Program-made: the position numbers and the translations under genes
The notes under the pieces: generated by a model
Databases searched by the model: none
The model's input: only the letters and a program-made list of their open reading frames with translations
Told to the model about the DNA's origin: nothing
In this document: piece after piece, positions 57,309 to 64,000 of the stretch
How the letters are laid out: each line of letters begins with the position of its first letter
How positions within the stretch are numbered: the first letter of the stretch is position 1
NCBI RefSeq assembly: GCF_036687315.1
Contig: NZ_CP144683.1
Location: 1,550,001-1,614,000, forward strand
From: Sphingopyxis sp. TUF1
Lineage (GTDB): Bacteria > Pseudomonadota > Alphaproteobacteria > Sphingomonadales > Sphingomonadaceae
Direction: 5' to 3'
Length of the DNA stretch: 64,000 nt

Positions 57309-58568
57309 TCAATATTGTTCGAGTTCGACCGGCAGGTGGCGATAGCCGTGGACGAAACTCGCGTGGACGCGCTCGGGCTCGCCCACGACGTTGACGCGCA
57401 GGCGGCGCTTCTGCATTTCCGAAATCAGCGTGGTGAGCTGAAGCTCGGCGACGCGCGCGCCGACGCAGCGGTGGATGCCGTAACCGAAGGCGAGGTGGCG
57501 GCGCGCATTCTCGCGGTCCACGATGATGCGGTCGCCGTCGGGAAAGACGCTTTCGTCGCGGTTTGCCGACGCATACCAAAGCGCGATCTTGTCGCGCTTC
57601 TTGATCTGGTGGCCGAACAGCTCGGTATCCTCCATGGCGGTGCGGCGCATATGCGCGAGCGGAGTCTGCCAGCGGATGATCTCGTGCATCGCATTGACCG
57701 CAAGTTCGGGATCGTGATTCGCCTCGAGCTTGGCGCGTTCTTCAGGGAAGCAGTGGAGGCCATAGGCATAGGCCGACATCGAATTGCGCGTCGTGTCGTT
57801 GCCGCCGACGATCAGCAGGATCAGATTCCCCATGAATTCATGCTCGCTCATATGCTTCATCGCATCGGATTGCAGCATGATCGAGATGAGGTCGTGCTTG
57901 CCGGGATTAAGCGCCTTGCGGTCCCACAGCTCCTTGAACGCGGCGCCCATTTCAAAGGCTTTGGCGGTGCGCGCCTGGCGCAGTTCGGTCGTGTCGAACG
58001 ATTCGATGTCGCCCAGCGCGTCGGACCAGGCGGTGAGCCGGTGGCGTTCCTCCCACGGAAAGTCGAACAGGATCGCGAGCATGTCGGTGGTGAGCTCGAT
58101 CGACACTTTTTCGACCCAGTCGAACGTCTGGCCGATGGGCAGCGTGTCGATCAGCGCCGCGGTGCGCGCGACCGTGTCGGCGCGCATCCGCTCAATCTCC
58201 GACGGGCCGAAGGCGGGGGCAACGGTGCGGCGCTGCGCGGTGTGCTGCGGCGGATCCATGGCGATGAACATCGGCATGGGAATTTCGCCCTCTTTCAGAT
58301 GTTCGACGCCGTCGCCCGCGACGGTGATGCCGCCATATTCCCAGCTCGACGAGAAAATCTTGGGCAGCGCCTCGATATGCTGGATCGGCTTGTAGGTCGT
58401 TACCGACCAATAGGCGCCGAATTTCGATTCGGGACAGTAATAGATCGGCGATTCGGCGCGCAGCTGGCGCATCGGTCCCTGCCAGCGATCCTCGCTCCAC
58501 AGCTCGGCGCGGCTGACATCGAGCGGATTGACGGCGGATTCGGGCGCGGGGCGAATTTGGGTGGCCAC
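57309..58568 (-). CDS. Cytochrome P450, CYP153-type
   Basis: The 419-residue P450 has I-helix GGNDTTRNSM, ExxR motif EIIRWQTP and the heme-binding loop FGYGIHRCVGARVAELQL with the Cys ligand. The stretch QTFDWVEKVSIELTTDMLAILFDFPWEERHRLTAWSD and MRRTAMEDTELFGHQI fit the CYP153 family, whose members hydroxylate alkane ends. No ferredoxin or reductase gene is adjacent, so electron supply must come from elsewhere. Substrate is inferred from family. Confidence 0.88.
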   Translation of the reverse strand: MATQIRPAPESAVNPLDVSRAELWSEDRWQGPMRQLRAESPIYYCPESKFGAYWSVTTYKPIQHIEALPKIFSSSWEYGGITVAGDGVEHLKEGEIPMPMFIAMDPPQHTAQRRTVAPAFGPSEIERMRADTVARTAALIDTLPIGQTFDWVEKVSIELTTDMLAILFDFPWEERHRLTAWSDALGDIESFDTTELRQARTAKAFEMGAAFKELWDRKALNPGKHDLISIMLQSDAMKHMSEHEFMGNLILLIVGGNDTTRNSMSAYAYGLHCFPEERAKLEANHDPELAVNAMHEIIRWQTPLAHMRRTAMEDTELFGHQIKKRDKIALWYASANRDESVFPDGDRIIVDRENARRHLAFGYGIHRCVGARVAELQLTTLISEMQKRRLRVNVVGEPERVHASFVHGYRHLPVELEQY

Positions 58569-58663
58569 GGGGCATTTCCTCTCAAATGGCCGTCTCGGCG
58601 CGGCCGATTCAGTTGCAGAATGCCACTATTTACAGCTTTGTCAACGGGAGCGCGGCAATGGTG

Positions 58664-59917
58664 TCAGGCGCGTTTGCCGCGCGCCCAGAATTTCCAGTTG
58701 CCACCGCCGCTTAGCACGCCCGCGCGGAACAGCTGCACCGCGATCCAGATCACCAGCGCGACCCACAGCGCCTGCCAGCCGAGCGCGAGCAAGTGGACCG
58801 CCTTGTCGTCGTCGGTCGCGGCGCGCGCCGCCATCGCCAGCGGCGAGGAGAAGGGGAAGATCTGCGCAAAACGGGCAAGCCCGGTGTCGGGCGCGCTCGC
58901 CGCGGCGGCCGACAGGCTGAACATGCCGACCTGGAAAATGGTGATCGGCAGGCTGAGCATCTGAATCTCGCGAACCGTCGCCGCCTGCGCGCCGATGCCG
59001 AGGAAGACGGCGCCGAGCAGGAGGAAGGACGTGATGAAATAGGCAAAGCCGATGCCGAGGAAAAAGGGCCAGCCGGTCGCGGGGGTCGAGGCGAGCGCGC
59101 CCGCGGCCTGGCCCGCCTTGCCCGCCGCGGCGACGCTTGAGGGATCGGCTTGCACCGCGGCGACCAGCCCGGCACCCGTCGCCATGACCAGCCAGAAGGC
59201 GATGAACAGTACTGCGACGCCGAGGAAGCCGAGCAGCTTGCCGAGAAAGACGCTTTCGAGCGGCACCGCGGCGGCGAGAATCTCGATCACCTTGTTGCCT
59301 TTTTCTTCGGCGAGCGAACTGACCGTTTGCCCGGCGAGGAGCAGCGTCAGCAAGAAGATGACGAACACCGCACCGAAACCGAGCGATTGCTGCGCGGCGA
59401 TGCTCGTCCCGCCGTTTTGCAGGCTTTCGAATCGCGGCTGGGCCGCAGCGACCGGCCCGGCGGCGCGGTCGCGCAACACCTCGCCCGCCAGGAGCGCCAG
59501 ATAGCGGCCCGAACTGCCGTCGGCATTGCGCTCGACGATGCGCGGTGCCGCAAGCGGCCCGCTCATCACGGCATATGTATCGGCGCCCTTTTCGCGCGCG
59601 ACGGTGCGCGGATCGGGCGCCGCCGGGCCGGCGAGGCGGATGTCGAGGAGCGGCGGCGCATCGGGTCCGCGGAATGTGTCGCGCAGACGGCGGTCGGCGG
59701 CGCGCAGCGCCTCGACATCGGCGGCATCGGCGATCACGACGATCCGCTCGGCGCCGCGGGCGCTGTCGGCAAGCTGCGACGCGCCCATGCCGCCCGCGAG
59801 CCCCATCGCGACCATGAACAGCGGCGCAAGCAGGAACAGAAGGAAGGTGGGGGTCGCGACGATCGCCAGAAAGTCGCGCCGCGCAACTACGAGGATATTG
59901 CGGAGGAACGGAATCAT
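58664..59917 (-). CDS. ABC transporter permease (NatB/ABC-2 type)
   Basis: The 417-residue permease starts [27 protein letters not shown]. It has one N-terminal membrane segment, a long periplasmic domain (residues 40-175), then five or six segments (LGFGAVFVIFLLTLLLAGQTVSSLAEEKGNKVIEILAAAVPLES is the family signature). Relatives include NatB sodium exporters and other multidrug or peptide exporters. It overlaps the ATPase gene by 4 bases. Confidence 0.87.
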   Translation of the reverse strand: MIPFLRNILVVARRDFLAIVATPTFLLFLLAPLFMVAMGLAGGMGASQLADSARGAERIVVIADAADVEALRAADRRLRDTFRGPDAPPLLDIRLAGPAAPDPRTVAREKGADTYAVMSGPLAAPRIVERNADGSSGRYLALLAGEVLRDRAAGPVAAAQPRFESLQNGGTSIAAQQSLGFGAVFVIFLLTLLLAGQTVSSLAEEKGNKVIEILAAAVPLESVFLGKLLGFLGVAVLFIAFWLVMATGAGLVAAVQADPSSVAAAGKAGQAAGALASTPATGWPFFLGIGFAYFITSFLLLGAVFLGIGAQAATVREIQMLSLPITIFQVGMFSLSAAAASAPDTGLARFAQIFPFSSPLAMAARAATDDDKAVHLLALGWQALWVALVIWIAVQLFRAGVLSGGGNWKFWARGKRA

Positions 59918-60870
59918 GCGCTGGCCTCCTCGATCGCGTCTTCGGTGGCGTCGGCTTCGAAGCCGGCGTCGACCTGCCGGACGATATGGACAAAGGCATC
60001 GTGCAGCGCGGGGCGGCTGATCGACAGGGTGCTGACGCCATGGCCGCTCGCGGTGATCCGCGCGAGCAGCGGTTCGACATCGCCGTCCTCGATCGCAAAA
60101 TGCCAGGCGTCGCCGCGAAGCTCGGCCCCCGCGGGCAGGCTGGCGGCGATCGCGGCGGTGTCGCCCCGCTCGCGCGGCGTGTAGCGCACCTGCATCGGCA
60201 GCAGCGCGCGCGCTTCGTCGACGGTGCCTTCGAACCGCCGCGCCGACCGCGCGATGATCGCGATGCGGTCGCACAGCCGCTCGGCGTGCGCCATCACATG
60301 CGTCGAAAACAGGATCGTCGCGCCGCGCGCCTGTTCGCGCCGCACGATCATCTCCAGCCGCTCCTGATTGACGGGGTCGAGCCCCGAAAAGGGTTCGTCG
60401 AGGACGATGAGGTCGGGGGCGTGGACGATCGACCCGATCAGCTGGACCATCTGCGCCATGCCCTTCGACATCTTGCGGATCTTTTCGTCGATCACGCGCT
60501 CGAGCCCGAGTTCGGTCATGAACGTGGCGGCGCGGCGGCGACCCTCCGACCAGTCGAGCCCGCGCAGCGCGCCCATAAAGGCGATCGCCTCGCGCGCTTT
60601 CATGCCGGGATAAAGCCCGCGTTCCTCGGGCAGATAGCCGATGCGGCTGCGCACGCTTTGCGGTTTCAGCCCGCCGAGCAGGCGGCTCGTCCCTTCGTCG
60701 GGGTCGATGATGCCCAGCGTCATCCTGAGGCTGGTCGTCTTGCCCGCGCCATTGGGGCCGAGCACGCCATAGATGCTGCCCGCCGGCACCGCCAGGCTGA
60801 CGTCATCGACCGCCTTGAAGTCGCCGAAATATTTGGTGAGGCCGGTCGCCTCGACGTTGAAATCGCTCAA
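59914..60870 (-). CDS. ABC transporter ATP-binding protein (NatA-like)
   Basis: The 318-residue ATPase has Walker [14 protein letters not shown] at residues 39-51, the signature [18 protein letters not shown] (LSKG-type, as in NatA) and Walker [14 protein letters not shown]. The extra C-terminal 100 residues are typical of this exporter group. It is coded upstream of its permease. The substrate is unknown. Confidence 0.9.
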   Translation of the reverse strand: MSDFNVEATGLTKYFGDFKAVDDVSLAVPAGSIYGVLGPNGAGKTTSLRMTLGIIDPDEGTSRLLGGLKPQSVRSRIGYLPEERGLYPGMKAREAIAFMGALRGLDWSEGRRRAATFMTELGLERVIDEKIRKMSKGMAQMVQLIGSIVHAPDLIVLDEPFSGLDPVNQERLEMIVRREQARGATILFSTHVMAHAERLCDRIAIIARSARRFEGTVDEARALLPMQVRYTPRERGDTAAIAASLPAGAELRGDAWHFAIEDGDVEPLLARITASGHGVSTLSISRPALHDAFVHIVRQVDAGFEADATEDAIEEASA

Positions 60871-60937
60871 ACCCTCGCCCCCAATCGTCCGTCCAGCTAA
60901 CTATGGCACGGCGCGGTGGCTCGCGTATAGAGCGCCA

Positions 60938-62002
60938 ATGGTTGCCGAAGCCTTGCCTCCCCCCGAAGACCGATTGGAAACGCGCCTGGAGGCGGCCGCG
61001 CGCGCGCAGGGTTTCGTCGCCTTCGGCATCGCCGCCGCCGACGCCGCGCCGCAGACGGCCGCGCGTTTGCAGCAATGGCTGGCCGAGGGGCGGCACGGCG
61101 GCATGATCTGGATGGAAAACCGCGCCGAGCAACGCGGATCGCCGAGGGGACTTTGGCCCGAGGTGCGGTCGGTGATTGCCCTCGGTATGAGCTATGCCCC
61201 TTCGCTCGATCCGCTCGCGCTTGCCAATCAGGGCGATCGCGGCCGCATTTCGGTTTATGCGCAGGGCGCCGACTATCATGACGTCGTCAAAAAGGCGCTG
61301 AAGGCGACTGCGCGCTGGCTGGTCGCCGAGGCACCCGATTGCGCAGTGAAAGTGTTCGTCGACACCGCGCCGGTGATGGAAAAGCCGCTGGCGGCGGCGG
61401 CGGGGCTCGGCTGGCAGGGTAAGCACAGCAACCTCGTCAGCCGTGACCATGGGAGCTGGTTGTTCCTCGGCGCCATCTATACGACGCTCGATCTGACGCC
61501 CTCGGCGCCCGGCCGTGACCGCTGCGGCAGCTGTACGGCGTGCCAGGCGGCGTGCCCCACCGACGCCTTTCCCGCACCCTACCGGCTCGATGCGCGGCGC
61601 TGCATCTCCTATCTCACGATCGAGCATGATGGCCCCATTCCCGCCGAGTTCCGGCGGGCGATCGGTAATCGCATCTATGGCTGCGACGATTGCCTCGCCG
61701 TCTGTCCGTGGAACAAATTTGCTGATAGCGCCCACCGGCACCGCGCTTTCCTGCCGCGCGCCGAGCTGGCGGCGCCGTCGCTTGGCGATCTGCTCGCGCT
61801 CGACGATGCCGAGTTTCGACAGGTGTTCGCGGGGTCGCCGATCAAGCGGATCGGACGCGGACGCATGGTGCGCAACGCGGCGATCGCGGCAGGGAACAGC
61901 GGTAATGTGCGCTTTGTGCCCGCGCTCCAAAGGCTCGCGGACGATGAAACACCGATGGTCGCCGACGCCGCGCGCTGGGCGCTGGGCGAACTGGTGCCGT
62001 GA
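60938..62002 (+). CDS. queG: Epoxyqueuosine reductase
   Basis: The 354-residue cobalamin-dependent iron-sulfur enzyme reduces epoxyqueuosine to queuosine in tRNA. It starts [26 protein letters not shown]; the further-upstream frame crosses a promoter region. Two 4Fe-4S motifs are [12 protein letters not shown] and [34 protein letters not shown] is the family signature. The C-terminal part has HEAT-like helices. It is a single gene. Confidence 0.95.
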   Translation: MVAEALPPPEDRLETRLEAAARAQGFVAFGIAAADAAPQTAARLQQWLAEGRHGGMIWMENRAEQRGSPRGLWPEVRSVIALGMSYAPSLDPLALANQGDRGRISVYAQGADYHDVVKKALKATARWLVAEAPDCAVKVFVDTAPVMEKPLAAAAGLGWQGKHSNLVSRDHGSWLFLGAIYTTLDLTPSAPGRDRCGSCTACQAACPTDAFPAPYRLDARRCISYLTIEHDGPIPAEFRRAIGNRIYGCDDCLAVCPWNKFADSAHRHRAFLPRAELAAPSLGDLLALDDAEFRQVFAGSPIKRIGRGRMVRNAAIAAGNSGNVRFVPALQRLADDETPMVADAARWALGELVP

Positions 62003-62011
62003 CGTCGATTC

Positions 62012-62147
62012 ATCCTCCCTGTCGCGCAGCGATGGGGAGGTGGCAGCGCGAAGCGCTGACGGAGGGGCTATTACGCCAACGTCGCGGCCCCTCCACCACT
62101 CGCTGCGCGAGCGGTCCCCCTCCCCATGGCTAGGCCACAGGGAGGAT
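62012..62147. repeat. Family B repeat, copy 4
   Basis: The 136-bp copy (ATCCTCCCTGTCGCGCAGCG start, CCACAGGGAGGAT end) lies between convergent queG and the lipoprotein gene, 10 bases past the queG stop. Confidence 0.88.
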
Positions 62148-62150
62148 ATT

Positions 62151-62525
62151 TCAGCGCCGTAACGCCTCGGCGCAGCTGTTCACTTCGGCGTTGCGGCCAT
62201 CGGGCGTGCGCGCGTCGACATGCGTCGCGACCGGGTTCGCGCCCGCGCGCGGCGCATAGAAATAGATGTCGAGGACGCAGCGCGACCCCGCGAACTGGAG
62301 CTTGCGCCCCGCGCCTTCGGTGACGTCGATCCGCGGCTTGCCGAACATCCGGCCCACCGCATCGACGCTGTTCCCGATCAGCGCATTGTTCTGAACCGGC
62401 CGGACGGCGGTCGGCGGCGGCGCGGAGGGTGGGATCGCGGCGGGGCGCGGAATCGCGGGGCCTGCGCAAGCGCCGAGCGTCAGTGCCAGGCCCGCAATGG
62501 CGGCCAGGCGGGGGTTGTCGATCAT
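62151..62525 (-). CDS. Small putative lipoprotein
   Basis: The 124-residue protein starts MIDNPRLAAIAGLALTLGAC, with a lipobox LGAC and Cys20. A Pro-rich stretch follows. The remainder (ALIGNSVDAVGRMFGKPRIDVTEGAGRKLQF...CVLDIYFY) resembles small SmpA/OmlA-like beta domains but is not a clear member. It overlaps the EI24 gene by 4 bases. Function is unknown. Confidence 0.7.
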   Translation of the reverse strand: MIDNPRLAAIAGLALTLGACAGPAIPRPAAIPPSAPPPTAVRPVQNNALIGNSVDAVGRMFGKPRIDVTEGAGRKLQFAGSRCVLDIYFYAPRAGANPVATHVDARTPDGRNAEVNSCAEALRR

Positions 62526-63199
62526 TCTTCTGTGTTCCCGAGGTGCAGCATGTGGACGGCCATAGCCGCGCTGAGCAAGGGGGCCAACAAATTGGCGACG
62601 GGCACGACGAAGCTTGCGGCGGACAGCAGGCCGAGCGGCCAGCGATCACTGCGGCCGAGGCGTGGGCGATCCGGATGGCGCGCGAGCGCCATCGCCTCCA
62701 GATCGCGGCCGAGCAGCAGCGCGTTGACGATCAGCGCGAGGACCGGCGTGCCGATTCCGGTGACGAGCAGCAGGATATAGAGCGGCAGCGCGAGCAGATT
62801 GCCGCCGACCAGCCGCCCGAGCGACGCCAGCGCAAGCCGGATGCTCTGCCCCCAGCCGACGTCGATCGCGCGCAACGCCGCGGCGGGATAATGGCGTCCC
62901 TCTACCTCGGCGACGAGGCCATCGGCGAACAGGCCGATGACGACGATCGCCACCGCGCGAAAGAGCAGCCAGCTTCCCGCGATCAGCGCAAGGATGACGA
63001 GCACGCTCGCCATGTCGCGCGTCGCGGCATCGAGCCAGCCCCATTCCGCCAGCGCCCAGCGCGCGCCGAAAAAGATCGCCGCGCCCGAAAGCGCGAGCAG
63101 CAGCAGCGTGAGCGCAAGGCTTTGCGCGAGAATGGCAAGCACACGCGGGCTGGAAAGGTCGCGGATCGCGAGCAGGAAAGCGTGGAGCGCGCGGGGCAT
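62522..63199 (-). CDS. EI24-domain membrane protein (CysZ-like)
   Basis: The 225-residue protein has about five hydrophobic segments and the EI24/CysZ pattern (LLALSGAAIFFGARWALAEWGWLD, GLFADGLVAEVEGRHYP, and PLYILLLVTGIGTPVLALIVNALLLGRDLEAMAL). Relatives are sulfate transporters in enteric bacteria; here the substrate is unknown. It is upstream of the lipoprotein gene. Confidence 0.8.
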   Translation of the reverse strand: MPRALHAFLLAIRDLSSPRVLAILAQSLALTLLLLALSGAAIFFGARWALAEWGWLDAATRDMASVLVILALIAGSWLLFRAVAIVVIGLFADGLVAEVEGRHYPAAALRAIDVGWGQSIRLALASLGRLVGGNLLALPLYILLLVTGIGTPVLALIVNALLLGRDLEAMALARHPDRPRLGRSDRWPLGLLSAASFVVPVANLLAPLLSAAMAVHMLHLGNTEE

Positions 63200-63308
63200 C
63201 GCCGCTGGATGGTCGGCGCGGCCCTGTGCGTCAAGCGTTCCGCTTGCCTTGAGGCGCCCCGGTCCCTAAAGGCGCGCGCAGCTTTTCCCATTCAGAACAG
63301 GATTTTTC

Positions 63309-64000
63309 ATGGCCGCCACCGCCCGTTTCGATGTCGTTGCCATCGGCAATGCGATCGTCGATGTTATCGCCCGCGCCGACGATGCGCTGATCGACGCCGA
63401 GGGGCTGACCAAGGGGTCGATGCGGCTGATCGACGGCGTCGAGGCCGAACGGCTCTATGCGGCGATGGGGCCGGCGATCGAAATGTCGGGCGGGTCGGCG
63501 GCGAACACGCTGGCGGGCATGGCGGCGCTGGGCGAACGCTGCGCCTTCATCGGTCAGGTCGCCGACGATCAGCTCGGCGCCGTGTTCACGCACGATCTGC
63601 GCGCGCTCGGCGTCGCTTATGAAACCCCCGCGCTGAAGGAAGGCGCGCCGACCGCGCGCTGCCTGATCCTCGTCACTCCCGACGGGCAGCGGACGATGAA
63701 CACCTTTCTGGGCGCGAGCCATCTGCTCGACCAGGCGATGATCGACGAGACGTGGATCGCCGACGCCGAAATCCTCTATCTCGAAGGCTATTTGTGGGAT
63801 CCGCCGCTGTCGCGCGCGGCGATGCGGCGCGCGATCGACGTGTCGCGCGCGGCAGGGCGCAAGGTCGCCTTCACCCTGTCCGACGCCTTCATCATCGATC
63901 GTCACGGTCCCGATTTCCGCGCGCTGATCGCCGAAGGGCTGTTCGACATCCTCTTTGCCAACGAGGTCGAGATCCGCGCGCTCGCCGAAACCGACGATTT
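63309..64000 (+). CDS. PfkB-family carbohydrate/adenosine kinase (runs off the window)
   Basis: The first 230 residues are seen. It starts MAATARFDVVAIGNAIVDVIARADD, and MSGGSAANTLAGMAALGERCAFIGQVADDQLG is the PfkB sugar-binding motif 1. The sequence continues open at base 64000 before the ATP-binding Asp motif. The N-terminus is closest to the adenosine kinase-like group. The product would act on a nucleoside or sugar in the cytosol. Confidence 0.88.
   Translation, partial: MAATARFDVVAIGNAIVDVIARADDALIDAEGLTKGSMRLIDGVEAERLYAAMGPAIEMSGGSAANTLAGMAALGERCAFIGQVADDQLGAVFTHDLRALGVAYETPALKEGAPTARCLILVTPDGQRTMNTFLGASHLLDQAMIDETWIADAEILYLEGYLWDPPLSRAAMRRAIDVSRAAGRKVAFTLSDAFIIDRHGPDFRALIAEGLFDILFANEVEIRALAETDD

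Overview
The window is a GC-rich piece of an alphaproteobacterial chromosome, most likely a sphingomonad (Sphingopyxis or a close relative). This placement is inferred from the gene families, the oriC-hemE arrangement, the parS sequence variant and several families of short palindromic intergenic repeats of a kind common in sphingomonads. No rRNA, tRNA, CRISPR array, insertion sequence or prophage was seen. Nearly all genes are core genes. The window also appears to contain the chromosomal replication origin.

Left part (1-37 kb), mostly minus strand. It starts with the N-terminal part of mutS, then maeB, bamE, a cytochrome bc1 assembly chaperone, DUF177/YceD and an SRPBCC protein. From 23.7 kb down to 6.6 kb runs the str-S10-spc ribosomal supercluster: rpsL, rpsG, fusA, tuf, rpsJ, rplCDWB, rpsS, rplV, rpsC, rplP, rpmC, rpsQ, rplNXE, rpsNH, rplFR, rpsE, rpmD, a DUF1737 gene, rplO, secY, adk. 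Two palindromic repeats interrupt it, at rpsJ/rplC and rplO/secY, and the usual rpsM-rpsK-rpoA-rplQ tail is absent. From 24 to 32 kb lie a family 6 uracil-DNA-glycosylase-superfamily enzyme, an amidohydrolase, a HAD nucleotidase with dapD, gpmA, a heat-shock hsp20 gene, a GNAT/M14 peptidase/DUF4136 operon and a SleB-type hydrolase. From 32 to 37.4 kb comes DUF1491, ptsN, hpf, dnaQ and the tightly overlapping ppsR-maf-aroE-coaE block, transcribed away from the origin.

Origin (37,367-37,723). Three perfect DnaA boxes and an almost pure AT stretch lie between the divergent ppsR and hemE genes, which is the classic alphaproteobacterial oriC position. Gene polarity largely switches here.

Right part (37.7-64 kb), mostly plus strand: hemE-hemJ-rho, a TerC-family protein, a small AT-rich foreign-looking patch with a MerR-like gene, then DUF6489-mnmE-mnmG-rsmG-parA-parB. 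Three parS-type 16-mers lie at 46.05, 46.82 and 49.15 kb, two of them inside coding sequence. Beyond are a TPR protein, a putative surface-glycan cassette (FAD oxidoreductase, GtrA, GT-C membrane protein), a Tat-like exported MsrB, a CYP153-type P450, a NatAB-like ABC exporter, queG, a lipoprotein, an EI24 membrane protein and the start of a PfkB-family sugar or nucleoside kinase.

Points that stand out are the origin/partition region, a natural Lys-to-Arg change at S12 residue 88 (a streptomycin-resistance position), a possible RNA thermometer before hsp20, and a probable non-ATG start plus a degenerate G4 motif in mnmE. No clearly new multi-gene defence or mobile system was found.
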